Of a DNA stretch of 64,000 bases, positions 46,438 to 57,600 are shown piece by piece. The notes under the pieces are model-generated. The model saw only the letters and a program-made list of their open reading frames with translations, was not told the DNA's origin and did no database searches. Origin of the DNA: a virus; IMG/VR virus record IMGVR_UViG_3300049793_000123, positions 1 to 64,000 of that record. One strand, 5' to 3'. The number at the start of each line of letters is the position of its first letter. Position 1 is the stretch's first letter. Position numbers and translations under genes: made by a program.

Positions 46438-48642
46438 ATGAAGACACTGCTCAAAATCCTTTTCTTTCTGGCGCTAGTTTTGCGCGTTTCAGCCAACCAA
46501 TCCTGGCCGATTCTCAACTACAACCCGACGAACGACTGGAACTTCCATCGCTCCACCAAGCCCGTCATTTTCGATATCCAAGGCGGATCACCGCTATTGC
46601 TCACACCGAGCGGGGTTCGACCCATCGGGCTGTCTCCATCCTCGGTGGTGTTTACGTCCTCGGACACGAATTTGACCACTACTGGAAGCATATCGGTTAC
46701 AAACGGGGGCACGGGCCGGACTACCGCCATGTCAGCTTCAGGTGTCGTATTCCCAGACAGCAATGGGGCCTTGGCGAATGCGCCGACAAAGTTTGTTTAC
46801 GACCCGACGAACTTCTTTGTTGGAATCGGACTTGGAAACCCTTCTTCGGCGCTTGATGTGCGCGTTAGTGGAGGCGCTCCATCCGCAACCTTTGGTCAGA
46901 AGACATCCTCCGGCACTGTCGGGGCTATCGGGTTGTTTGGAGGGCTTGATCTTGCGATTGTCCATTATTATCGCGACGGCACCAAGCTGGGCGGCATCAC
47001 AACCAACACCGCCGACGTTACCGGACCTGGAAATATCGTCGTTTGGAACCACGAAACACTTGGGGTCGAGATGCCTCAGACCCTCACAGTCACCGGCAAC
47101 ATCACCAACACCGCCCTGACGACAACGAGGCTGACCTACGCGACGACCGGCGGGAGATTGACGGCCAGCCCGCTCGCCACCGACGGCACGAGCATTGGAT
47201 GGGGCACAGCCAGCCCAGTTGCACCGATTCACATTCTGTCGGGCGGAGCCACCCCGGCGTTTGTGGTGGGCACCCCAACCGGCACCGGCACGTCGAGTTC
47301 CATGCAAGTGGCCGGAGGTGTCAGGCGCGCGACATGGGCCTACCGGGATGGCACCCAGTATTCCTATTGGACCACGAATACTTTGGATCACACGGGCGCG
47401 GGCACGATGCTCCAATTGAACCATGTCACCTTGGGCGTGGAGGCTCCGAATACGTTGACCGTGACAGGGAACTTCACGAACACCGCTGTCACCGCCAGCC
47501 TTCCGGCCAAGTTTGGAAGCGGCAAGCAACTCACCAGCGGTGCCATCAACCTGAGTGGCTCCGAGGTCACTGGAAACCTGCCGGTTGGCAACCTCAACTC
47601 AGGCACCTCTGCAAGCTCATCTACGTTTTGGCGCGGAGATGGGACTTGGGCTGCGCCCGCCGGAACTTTCAGCGGAACGCAGTTTGGATTGGCTTATTAT
47701 CCAACCACGACCACGCTTGGGAGCACGGCGGCTGGCACCACCTCACAAGTGCTCATTGGAAACGCTTCAGGGGCTCCGACGTGGGGAGCAGTGCCAACTG
47801 CGGCCCTTCCAACCGTAACAGAGGCGAAAGGTGGAACCGGCATTGACACTTCCTCCGTCACTCAAGGCCGTATTTTTTTCCAAAGCGGGGCCAGCACATT
47901 TGATTGGGACACCTACTTAAACTACAGCAAGTCAACCACCACGTTTTCAGTTGGGAATCCGAACGGGGATTTGACCAAGCAAACCCCGGGTTACTTCAAG
48001 AGTTATGTGTCAACGGATTTTGACTACATGATTTCTCTGTTTAACACGAACACTGCAAGCTCAACATTGCATCAAGTGGGTGAGGCGGCGTATTTCGCCA
48101 CCACGGCTGCGTGGAACGCGATTGAGGCCGGTGGAATAATTTACTCCAAGGAGCAGGAATGGACCGGCACCGCTTCCACGCAGGACGCGAAAATCATGTT
48201 CAGAGCAGCCAGAGATGGAAATCCGGTGACGCCAATGACGATATATGGATCAACAGGGAAGGTGGAGGTGGCTGCGGAGTTGAATGCAGCTACCGTAGTG
48301 GCGACTACCAGCATCACATCGAATGGGGCTCTTAATGGCGGTGCGATCACAGCAACAGACCACATCACGATTAGCACAGCCGGAAAAGGATTGCGCATCA
48401 AGATGGGTGCGAACGCAAAAATGGGTCAGGCGATTTTAACCGGTGGAACCGTTACCATTAGCACAACCGCCATCACCGCATCTTCCTTGGTATTTCTTTC
48501 CAACGGACAGGCCGGAGGCGTTCCTGGAGTGTTGTCCGAGGACGCGGCATCGCGTGTGGCTGGCACATCCTTCAAGGTGGACTCCACTTCCGCTGCTGAT
48601 GCGAGCGGAGTGAATTGGTTGATTATTGAGCCCGCCCCATGA
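46438..48642 (+). CDS. Tail fibre-like protein with signal peptide
   Basis: A 734-residue protein. N-terminus [19 protein letters not shown] is a signal peptide. Thr/Gly/Ser-rich repeats follow; two homologous blocks share [20 protein letters not shown] and [19 protein letters not shown] (about residues 200-220 and 325-350), showing internal duplication. The C-terminus ([22 protein letters not shown]...VNWLIIEPA) is typical of phage tail-fibre ends. It lies 2 nt after the SGNH gene, also exported by signal peptide. Confidence 0.7.
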   Translation: MKTLLKILFFLALVLRVSANQSWPILNYNPTNDWNFHRSTKPVIFDIQGGSPLLLTPSGVRPIGLSPSSVVFTSSDTNLTTTGSISVTNGGTGRTTAMSASGVVFPDSNGALANAPTKFVYDPTNFFVGIGLGNPSSALDVRVSGGAPSATFGQKTSSGTVGAIGLFGGLDLAIVHYYRDGTKLGGITTNTADVTGPGNIVVWNHETLGVEMPQTLTVTGNITNTALTTTRLTYATTGGRLTASPLATDGTSIGWGTASPVAPIHILSGGATPAFVVGTPTGTGTSSSMQVAGGVRRATWAYRDGTQYSYWTTNTLDHTGAGTMLQLNHVTLGVEAPNTLTVTGNFTNTAVTASLPAKFGSGKQLTSGAINLSGSEVTGNLPVGNLNSGTSASSSTFWRGDGTWAAPAGTFSGTQFGLAYYPTTTTLGSTAAGTTSQVLIGNASGAPTWGAVPTAALPTVTEAKGGTGIDTSSVTQGRIFFQSGASTFDWDTYLNYSKSTTTFSVGNPNGDLTKQTPGYFKSYVSTDFDYMISLFNTNTASSTLHQVGEAAYFATTAAWNAIEAGGIIYSKEQEWTGTASTQDAKIMFRAARDGNPVTPMTIYGSTGKVEVAAELNAATVVATTSITSNGALNGGAITATDHITISTAGKGLRIKMGANAKMGQAILTGGTVTISTTAITASSLVFLSNGQAGGVPGVLSEDAASRVAGTSFKVDSTSAADASGVNWLIIEPAP

Positions 48643-48645
48643 TCT

Positions 48646-48921
48646 ATGACCGAAGAAACCGAGATGCTCCAAAGAGCGGCGGTGACCGAGGCGGGGATTC
48701 CGGGCGATCCTCCGCAGACGACCGTGGCGACATCAACCACGCATCCGATGCCCGAGTCCCACATCTGCGGCATTACGATCCGCGCATGGCTGGCTGTGAT
48801 GGTAGTGGCAACCATGTGCATTATTGCCCTGTACCAGGTGTGGAAAACCGGGGTGATAGACGAGTCCTTCAAGGTGGCCTACGGGTTGGTGATTGGCCTT
48901 TATTTTGGGCAAAAGAAATGA
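48646..48921 (+). CDS. Holin-like single-pass membrane protein
   Basis: A 91-residue protein. One hydrophobic segment (AWLAVMVVATMCIIALYQVW, about residues 46-66) and a second weaker one near the end (AYGLVIGLYFG), with a polar N-terminus. Position in the late region near other envelope proteins fits a holin. No lysozyme lies beside it; one lies at 14218. Confidence 0.55.
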   Translation: MTEETEMLQRAAVTEAGIPGDPPQTTVATSTTHPMPESHICGITIRAWLAVMVVATMCIIALYQVWKTGVIDESFKVAYGLVIGLYFGQKK

Positions 48922-48954
48922 ATCATTACCGCTGTCCGTATGAAGCGTTCAAAC

Positions 48955-49191
48955 ATGAAATCCCAAGTTGAGTTTGCTGGCAAGATAGTCGGCCTGATAT
49001 TGACTTTGGGAGGTCTGGTTTGGACTTCGGCGACCGCCTATGGATCGCTGGACGCGCGATCCAGGGCCACGGAAAAGGCGGTGGAAGTGCTACAATCTTT
49101 TCGAGCAGCCGACCACGAAGCATTGGTGCGGATCGAGGAGCAGTTGAAGATCGTCCGGCACATCCTTGAGGCCCGGCGTGATTCGCCTTGA
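48955..49191 (+). CDS. Small membrane protein with coiled coil (spanin-like)
   Basis: A 78-residue protein from ATG 48955 (MKSQVEFAGKIVGLILTLGG); ATG 48940 gives five more residues. One N-terminal membrane segment, then a coiled helix (ARSRATEKAVEVLQSFRAADHEALVRIEEQLKIVRH). This is the shape of an inner-membrane spanin; the nearby lipoprotein (49249) could be the outer partner. Confidence 0.55.
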   Translation: MKSQVEFAGKIVGLILTLGGLVWTSATAYGSLDARSRATEKAVEVLQSFRAADHEALVRIEEQLKIVRHILEARRDSP

Positions 49192-49248
49192 AATAGGCGG
49201 CTGGGCGTGGTTCATTGTGGGGGTTGAAGTAAAGAACGACATCCATCT

Positions 49249-49557
49249 ATGAAACGATCCATCCTAACCCTAATCGCCGCACTGGCTCTTGCCACGTCCG
49301 GCTGTACGAACCTGTCCCACACCATCACCTCCAAGGATGGGACTCAAACCTCGCTCAAGATCACTGGGTTCATGAGCAACAAGGCGGTCGCCACGCTGTC
49401 CAACGGTGGCGGCACGGAGAAGTCTCAAGGCCGGTTGAAGATTGGCTCCATCAACGACGACGTGACGAGCCCGATGGCGCAGTTCACCGAGTTGCTCAAG
49501 GTGATGGGTGAGATCACTGCCAAGGGTGCCACCAAAGCTATCGTGCCGGCCCCGTAA
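49249..49557 (+). CDS. Small lipoprotein
   Basis: A 102-residue protein. Signal peptide MKRSILTLIAALALATSGC with lipobox Cys19. Mature part beta-rich (HTITSKDGTQTSLKITGFMSNKAVATLS). It could be an outer-membrane spanin subunit or a surface protein. Late position with 48646 and 48955 favours lysis. Confidence 0.6.
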   Translation: MKRSILTLIAALALATSGCTNLSHTITSKDGTQTSLKITGFMSNKAVATLSNGGGTEKSQGRLKIGSINDDVTSPMAQFTELLKVMGEITAKGATKAIVPAP

Positions 49558-49575
49558 TCCAGCGCCTACCACGCC

Positions 49576-50100
49576 ATGAAACCCTTCATCATTTTCCTGA
49601 TCGCCTCCATCACACTGGCGATTGCGGCTGAACCACCAAAGAACAGTCCAAAGGCACCCTCCAACATTGAAACCAGAGGCCCTAGCGGACCTGAATCAGT
49701 TGGAGTATCGACTGGTTATCGAGATGGAACAAACACCATTGTAACCATTCCGGCGCGCGCGACCGAATGGCCAACCAACGGGGTCCATTGGACTCAGCTT
49801 TCCACCAAGCTCTCCGGTTTCTCGCCTGACATTGTTTACTACGAACTCAAAGGCACAAACTACGGCCTGAGTTTCAAGGTCGAAACCAACTGGTTCACCT
49901 CGCGCCGGGTGACCATTGAGGAGGCTAATCGCCCTCCGTCCATCGTGGACCGGCTGGACGGCCATGTGGAAACCAATCTCTATCTCGCGTTCACTTACAA
50001 GGGTCGCGAGTTCACCGCCATCATCGACACGTTGCCGTGTACCAATTGCCCGGCCTTTTACCGGGAAGTCAGTCAAAATCCATCCCCCACACCAAAGTAA
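49576..50100 (+). CDS. Secreted protein
   Basis: A 174-residue protein with signal peptide MKPFIIFLIASITLAIAAE. The mature part is Trp/Thr/Asn-rich (EWPTNGVHWTQLSTKLSGF, VETNWFTSRRVTIEEANRPP) and has a CxxC (CTNC) near the end. Function unknown; one of five exported proteins in this late region. Confidence 0.6.
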   Translation: MKPFIIFLIASITLAIAAEPPKNSPKAPSNIETRGPSGPESVGVSTGYRDGTNTIVTIPARATEWPTNGVHWTQLSTKLSGFSPDIVYYELKGTNYGLSFKVETNWFTSRRVTIEEANRPPSIVDRLDGHVETNLYLAFTYKGREFTAIIDTLPCTNCPAFYREVSQNPSPTPK

Positions 50101-50102
50101 CC

Positions 50103-50591
50103 ATGCCCATCGCCCCTCCCACTGGAACCAATACCACCACACCGGCCCCCGCCGGAGCCAACGTGATTCCATCCGCCGCCGACACGGCTGCCATGTTTGG
50201 CAACAACACCTCACCGCTGCCGCCTGGCCCCGGCGAAGGCGATCCCAACGCCGTGTTTACAAACCTGTTGGAGCAGCAGAAGGCTGCGGCTGATGCGAAG
50301 GCCGCTGCCGACAACGCCAAAGCCGCCAACGAGGAGCAGCGCCTCAAGGATGAGCGGCAGGCGCAGTTGACCGCCGAGCAGTTGGAGCGGCAATCTCGGT
50401 TCAAGGCAAACTCCGTGGCTCACCCGCTGTTTTTCGTCTTTTGGCAGACCGCTAAATTCCAACAAGATATGCTGGACGCAATGGCTGACTTGGTTCCGGC
50501 GGATAACGTGCGCGGCCGGAACGCCTACAAGTTGATGGCCACTACCTTCGCGGTTCATCAGAAGGCGCTGGAAGACCTCTCAACCCTTTAA
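50103..50591 (+). CDS. Helical virion-region protein
   Basis: A 162-residue protein starting MPIAPPTGTNTTTPAPAGAN. The first 50 residues are Pro/Thr-rich, then a long coiled coil (EQQKAAADAKAAADNAKAANEEQRLKDERQAQLTAEQLERQ) and a C-terminal globular part. It may be a structural or assembly protein; no family recognised. Confidence 0.55.
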   Translation: MPIAPPTGTNTTTPAPAGANVIPSAADTAAMFGNNTSPLPPGPGEGDPNAVFTNLLEQQKAAADAKAAADNAKAANEEQRLKDERQAQLTAEQLERQSRFKANSVAHPLFFVFWQTAKFQQDMLDAMADLVPADNVRGRNAYKLMATTFAVHQKALEDLSTL

Positions 50592-50596
50592 CCCCT

Positions 50597-51673
50597 ATGG
50601 CTGGCTCCACATTCTACGGAACGACCCTGACCGACCTTCAGGGCGGAAGAACCGCGCAAGACCGTATGGATGCGGAGCGCCAGCAGTTGGCTCAACGGCT
50701 GTTCGCTCAGGCCGCGCAAGGCATGGCTGAGCGAATGGCCGCGCAGCAGAAGGCGCAGCAGGATCGCGAATACCAAAGATACGCGTTGGAGCAGCAGGAC
50801 CGTCAGGCGGCTGCTGATCGCGGTTTGAGAGGGCAACAGCTAACCATGCAAGGTCAGGCTGAGATCGAGCGCCAGAAGGCCGAGCAGGCGCGCACGGCTG
50901 CCATCCTTGAGGCGGAGCGCATCCGCAACCAAGGCATTTCAATTCAGTATCCTCAGGGCCGACTCGACCCCAAGATGATGGAGCAAATCCAGAAGCAGAA
51001 TGACGCGGCGGCGCAGAGTAATGCGATTGCCGAGGCAGCAGCACGGGAAGCCAATGCGCTTCTCTCCCAAACGGTCCGTGGGGCAACCGATGTGGCTGTG
51101 GACGCTGGAAAGCCATTGACCAACAATGACGAATTCCACTGGTACAAGCCTTGGGGGTGGAGTTTGCCATCCACAACCGCCAAGAACGACGCAACAGCTC
51201 AAAAGGCCATCGGAAACACCTATCGCGACACTCTGGCCAAGAGCGTTGATGCCATTCGGCTGAAGCTTGGGGACAAGGCCCAGTACCTGAACTTCAACGG
51301 CCGCTCTTTCGAGCCTCTGAAGCTGCCTATCCACGAGCTTCCTTCGCGGCAGTCATTCCCTGGCACTGAGGTTCCGAGCGCAGGCGGGTTCGATACCGAT
51401 CTGTCTGGCCGGGTTGGCGTGGATGTGCCGGTTGTGAACCGAGTGTTTCCGGGCACGGCCCCGGTCATCCACGCCGTTCCGGCTGGCACCAACCAATTCC
51501 AACTTATCAATCCCGCCATTAACCAGCCGCCCGCGCGCAATGCAGTTCCCAATTTCAGATTCGATAGCAATGGCAATTTGATCCCGATCAAAGTTGGCGC
51601 AATTGACGAAGCACCGGAAGACCCTTATTCGGACATCCAGCGCAGGAACCAATACTTCGCCAGCCTGTACTGA
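50597..51673 (+). CDS. Helical internal-virion-type protein
   Basis: A 358-residue protein. A very long coiled coil in the first 120 residues (ERQQLAQRLFAQAAQGMAERMAAQQKAQQDREYQRY...) followed by a Pro-rich, partly beta C-terminus. It stands immediately before the giant polyvalent gene, the place of an internal/ejection core protein. Confidence 0.55.
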   Translation: MAGSTFYGTTLTDLQGGRTAQDRMDAERQQLAQRLFAQAAQGMAERMAAQQKAQQDREYQRYALEQQDRQAAADRGLRGQQLTMQGQAEIERQKAEQARTAAILEAERIRNQGISIQYPQGRLDPKMMEQIQKQNDAAAQSNAIAEAAAREANALLSQTVRGATDVAVDAGKPLTNNDEFHWYKPWGWSLPSTTAKNDATAQKAIGNTYRDTLAKSVDAIRLKLGDKAQYLNFNGRSFEPLKLPIHELPSRQSFPGTEVPSAGGFDTDLSGRVGVDVPVVNRVFPGTAPVIHAVPAGTNQFQLINPAINQPPARNAVPNFRFDSNGNLIPIKVGAIDEAPEDPYSDIQRRNQYFASLY

Positions 51674-51689
51674 TGGCCATGCCTGAACC

Positions 51690-54600
51690 ATGCCACAAAT
51701 TGCAGAGATCGAAGGGATTGGAAACGTCGAATTTGACGACAGTTTCACACCGGACCAAATAGCCGACAAGGTTAAGAACGAGGTCATCCCGCAGTTTCAA
51801 AGGCGCAAGGCGCGGCTTTCCCAGCTTACTGCCGAGCGGGCTCAATTCGAGAACGAACAGGCCACAAGGAGTCCATCACTCAGCGACAGGATGGGTGCGG
51901 CCACCATCGCGGCACTGGATCAAGGTCCGTCTGAATTCCTGCGACAGGGCTATTCGATTCTGGAGGCTGGATCACGCCCATTCAGCGCGTCAGACAGCCA
52001 AATCTTCGCACGCAAGGCTCAAGCCGCGAGGGCAGACGTTCAGCGCGCCGCCGAGGAGGCCCAGACACTTGATCCTTCAGCGACTGGCCGGGTCGCTCAA
52101 ACCGTTGCCTCTACGGCCACATCCTCCGCGCCACTGATGGCAGCCTCGGTCGTGGCCCCCATATTGGCTGGCCCAGCGTTGGCCGTGAAGGCTGCCGTGG
52201 GCGCAAGCGCATTGGCCGGTGCTGGACAATCCTTTGGCGCGGTCTTCAACGACGCCAAGAACACCTACATGGAGCAGGGTTTGTCGGAGGACGAGGCCGC
52301 CCGGAGATCATACGTGCCCGCCATTGCGTCCGGGGCGTGGACTGGCGCTCTGACATCAGCCTTCGGTGCCACGGGTATTCAGGCCATCGCGAAAGGATTC
52401 GGCAAAGAGTCGGCCAAGGCCACATTCATTGGTATCCTCAGAAACGCCGCGCCCGAGGCTGTCCACGAGATGAGCGAGGAGGGTTTGGACCAGCTTGGCC
52501 AAGGCTTTGTCGAGCGCCTCACCTTCAACCCCAAGAAGACCATCGCCGACATCGCGGAGGAGACGCTCATGGCGGGACTGGCTGGCGGTTTGCTAGGTGG
52601 CGGGGCCAATGTTGGGTTTGGGTTGGCTGGAAAGGCTTCAGAAGCCGTGGATGCCGGTCGCACCGCATTCGACCAACGCCGATTAGCAACCGCGTTCCAA
52701 AATGAGGAGGCTGCCACGGATCAAGCGAGTGCGGCCCGCGCTCTGCGAATGTCAGACCGTTCGGCGGTGCAGGCGTTGGACCCCAATCGTTCCGCGCAAT
52801 ACTTCGCACCGAGGCAAACTCCAGTTCCGGGGAATTCGGTCGAGACGCAGCGGAATTTCGCACAGCCCGGTCCAGCGAGCGCACCACCTTCTCAAGGCCA
52901 GATGTCCTTCGTCCTTCCCGACGAGGTTCGAGCGCAGATGGCACAGCAGCTTCAGACGCCTAATTTGGTGGCTGAGATTGCGCCGCCGCCAGTTGTCATG
53001 GAATCCTTGGTTGCCGCCGCTCCAACTACCGAGCAATCCTCGGCAGTTGCCCCACCAATTGCACAACCATCAACTGAAACTGCCGCCGTCCCGGTCGCGG
53101 AGACGGCGACCACAACCCCAACCCAAACTGCCATCGCTAATGATCTCCAAGACATCTCAGGGCTACGAAGTGAAATCCAGCCAAGGTCGACCACTCAGCA
53201 AGAAGAACCTGTCGCTCAAACAAGCCAAGAAGCGGCTCCAAATCGTGGAATTTTTCAAGCACAAGAAGCAGTCCAAACACCGCCCGCTGTAGCCAATGGT
53301 GTGTTCTACCGATCTGGAATCACATCATCGCGTGAGGGGGTTACCTATGTGGCTGATGATCCAACAGTTGCTGCATTGTTCGCAGAAGGTGGTGAGTTTG
53401 GGAGGCCGGGAGCAAAGCTTGAAACACTGCGTGGTAACCTGAAGATTTTCGACAGCCGATCCGCATCACCGGAGGAAACTTTGCACATATTGGGCCGCAA
53501 AGCCCTTAAATATGTGGAGCCTGATGGGTTGTTGAATTTCACCGGTTTCGAGGGTGACCCATCCATTCGCCAAAGATTGCAAGAAAGCGGTTACGACGCG
53601 ATCCGAATATCGGAGGGTTCAAATGGAAATTCAATCGCGGTTTTGAATGAGAGTTTTCCAAAGCTTTCATCTGGATCAAATCCGCCCGTTGTAACCACCG
53701 AACAGCCACACGGATTCGTCTCTCTGGTGGATTTCAATTCCAGCGCGTTGAACCCAAAGGTTGGAACGGCATTCGATGTCGATCTCCCAGATGTTTCCAC
53801 GCCCGGAAACATGGTAGCGCTGGAGCAACGACTGTTAACTGGCGCACGTCAATCATCGGCACAAGGCTCAAAACGCAGCATCACGCACAAGTTCCTCGCG
53901 GTGGTCGATAACAACGATGGGCAGGTTTATTTGCTTCCGGTTTATGAGGACACCAAGAGTGGATTCGCCAACACAGTCGCCCCAAATGCGGCTGGCGAGC
54001 CTCGTGGCCAGAGGTTGAGCCGTGTGCTTGGTGAGAAAAGCGCGGGAGACATCAGCGAGCCACGCTACGAGGTCTTGGAAGGCGTCCGCCTCAAGAATCC
54101 GGCGCGCACATTCCCGCGCACGTTCACCCGCGAGGAGTGGAGCCAGATTCGCAGCGACGCTTTGGCTGAACAGGAGGCCACGACCAACAAGCTGGTTGGA
54201 GATGTGGAACCCGCCGAAGGATTGATCGACACACCGACTGCTGCGGTGGTTGAGGCGGTGATCCCGCCGGGCCACTTGGCCGAGCACGATCTGCGCGAGA
54301 TTTTCCGACTGTATCAACAGAATCCTGAACTGAAGGAATTCGCCACGGCGGCATCGCCAATCATTCAAGCCATCGAGCGCGAGGAGCGCACGGTTTGGGA
54401 GCCTGCCACATTCGCTCAGCAATTGAACGCTGTGCTGAACGCGAGGCCGCAGACATTCGACCAGTTTTACGACACGTTTGACCCGAGTGGTTACGCGGAA
54501 TGGAAGGAGCGAACGATTCGCAGCAACCGGTCCAAATATGCGGGTGGACCTCCGGTTTCTGGCACAGCGATTCCGCAGACTCCCGGGCTTCCGACCACCT

Positions 54601-57600
54601 TCGCCACACCACAAGAGGCCATCGACTTTCTCACCGCGCCCGGCTCGCCCGTGGCCAGCAACGTAGGCAACGTTCTGGTGGCTGCATTAACCGATCCTGC
54701 GCTCCAAAAATCGCTGGGGGCACTTGGCTTCAAACTGTCGGTTCAAAACGCGGCTGTGAGCCTTGCAGAAGGCGCAACCACCGGTCGCCATGCCGCCTAT
54801 GATCCTGTTACTGGCACGGTCTTGTTGGCGCTGGGTATCCGTGATGCCGAGGCTGGTCCGCACGAGTTGGCTCACCATCTGGAGACGTTGTTGCCACAAG
54901 CCGACCGGAAAGCCTTGGACAATGCTCGTCAATCAGCGATCTCCAAGGAGCTTCGGCGTGCTGATCTTACTGCCGAACAGCGCGCTTTCCTTGAGGCGCT
55001 TCGGGCCGGTCAGAAATCCTCCGCTTGGTTCGATTCCCAGTTCCAATCCATTGGTCCAGCCATTGAGGAGTTCTACCCGCTGATTAACACCAGTGAGTTC
55101 TTCGCCAAAGGATTCTCGGAGCGGTATCTGAACCGGATCAACGCGACGCATCAAGAGCGCGGCCTGTGGGGGCGCATCAAGGAGATGCTGAAGCGGGTCT
55201 ATGCGTGGCTGAAGGACCGCGTTGGACTGACCAGCGCGCAGGATGCCGCGTTCCAACGGCTGATCTCTGGTGATTTTGAGGTCACGGCTCGGAATGGGAT
55301 GCTGTTTGACGATGGCGGGTTGTCTGGGTCGGCGTCCCACGTCTTCACTTCCTCGCAAGAAGTGGCTGACCGTGCGGGGGCCGTTGACCTCACGCCGGAT
55401 CAGGTGGCTGGAATCTCGCGGGTGGCTCAGGCCCAGACCTCCATCGTTCCACAGGCTTTCACCGCGCAGCTGGATGCCCTGAATTCCGATACCTCCACGC
55501 CGGAAGGAGTGGCCAAGCGAGAACTGGGATACCTGTCGGATATTGGCAGCATCAATGCGGGTGTTCCGACGCCGCAGCAGTTGGCCACCATGCCAGCCAA
55601 CACGGAGCAAGAGCTTCTGGAACGGGAATCGGCTGCTGACGCCGCGATCAGGCATTACCAAACGGTGGATGATATTCGCAGCGGTCTGTCCAATAAGATG
55701 CAGAAGGCATCGGAGGAACTGGCCAAGGCGGTGAAGAAGATTCCGGCGCGCAACAAGGCGGAGGCTCAGGAAGCCATGCTGGCGGCTATGAGCGACCGGC
55801 TGTTGACTGGTTACAAGCAATACTTGGCGGATCAGGCGGCGTTGACGGCTCCCAATTCAACGATCCAAGGACAACGGAACGCGCTGTTGGAGGCGATGCA
55901 GCGTCGGGTGGCCGATGCCGAGATCACGCCGTCGTCCATCCGCAAGGCTCTTGAGGCGATCAGTCTTCACATCCCGGATGTTGTGCTGAATGCGGCCAAA
56001 GACCCGCACGACATTCTGGTGTGGGTTCAACAGAACCCCAACTTGCTCAATGGGGTTATATCCCAATCGGTGCAGGACTTCCTGACTGACACCATGGGCG
56101 GTCCCACGGGGCTCCAGTTTCAAGGCTTGGCGAATCCGACCAATCCATTTGGATCGCAGCAATACTTCATCACCAAGTCCCCCCTTGAATTCAAAGGCAT
56201 CATCGAGCAGTTGAAAGGTATGCGCGCCTTGCGCCAACAGCAGGACGCCACGCTGAACTCGGTCAAGAATTTCAAGAGTTGGTTTTCCGGTGGTGGCAGG
56301 CCGACCGTAGTTGGCTCGGACGCCTTCGCCCGCGCCTACTACCGATACCGCTCCAAGCAAGAGAAGGCCGCTGCCATTGTATCGGCCATCGACAAGGACA
56401 TCGCGCATTGGGACAACGAGATTCGCGGCCTGCTGCTTGCGGAGCAGCATTTGGACGCGCTGCGATCCACGCCTGAGTGGCAGGCTGGGCTGACACTGGC
56501 CTCCAATCTTGGTGACGTGATGATGCGGGATGTGGAGCGCGCCGACCCACGTACTGGTGTCACTGAATACATCGGTCCAATCACTGGCGAAAAATTCTAC
56601 GTCAACCTGTCCCCGGACGCCGATGTGGAAAACGAGAACATGACATCGCTCATGAAGCTCGTTGCTGAATTTGACCAATTCGCTGCTGACCCAAATTCGG
56701 ACCCGGTGCGCAAGCGAGATGCGGCGAAAAGAAGCGCATATTTGAAGCAGTACAAACTGCGCCCCGACTTCAACCCGGATGCCGGGACCATGGTGAATTA
56801 CTGGGATGTTGGCCCTGGAGTGCAGGTGAAGATTGATCCCATTGGCACGTTTCGTCGTGTCCTTGGTGGCTTGCCATCGACCATGAACCACGAGCTGCGT
56901 TCGTTGGCAGGTCGTGCCGCCACCGACGCGCTGCAAGTGGCCCAGCAGGCCGATCAGATCGAGCAGTATTTGGAGACGCTCCAGAACAACGCGGATCACG
57001 GTGGTAAGGCCATCAACATCGCGTCGGTTCAGGCGGCTCAGGCGCACGGTTACCAAGGCAACAAGGGTGTGTTGCTGTGGGAGCGAGACGTGCTCAACCC
57101 AATCCTTGCTTCAGGGCAGTCGTTTGGCTCTCCGGTGCTGAAGGTCGGAATGACCCTCCCCACATCGGGTAAAGTGGTTATCCAGTCCGACATTGATGCC
57201 ATCGAGAAGATGAAGGCGTGGAACCGTGACGTGCTGAAGACTGCGCAAGGCGCTCCCGAGAGCCGCACCGCGCGATACTTCAACCCGGTCCAAGTGGTGG
57301 ACGAGACTGGCAAGGTGAACCGGAACGCTGTTGGTAGTGGAGTTTACACCATGGCTCGCGCTCCATCCCGGTGGGGTTTTGAATTCAGCCAAGAGTGGAA
57401 ACGTGCTGGCAACGATCTCCAGCGTGTCGGGCTGCTGCGTGACCCGGTGAATTTTCAGCAAGCTGTCCTTGGCCGCATCGCTGAACAATCTTCCGAGTTC
57501 AACCAAGGCCGATTGGGTCCAGTGTTCGCGCAGATGGCGTCGGAGATGAAGAAGGGCCGTCGTTACAACACGATGGACGACGTGCTGGACGACATGGCTA

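Noticed and set aside
55857-57056. 399-codon minus-strand open frame inside the giant gene
   Set aside because: Lies fully within the 8.5 kb plus-strand ORF, has no recognisable domain, and has no ATGA-type coupling with neighbours.
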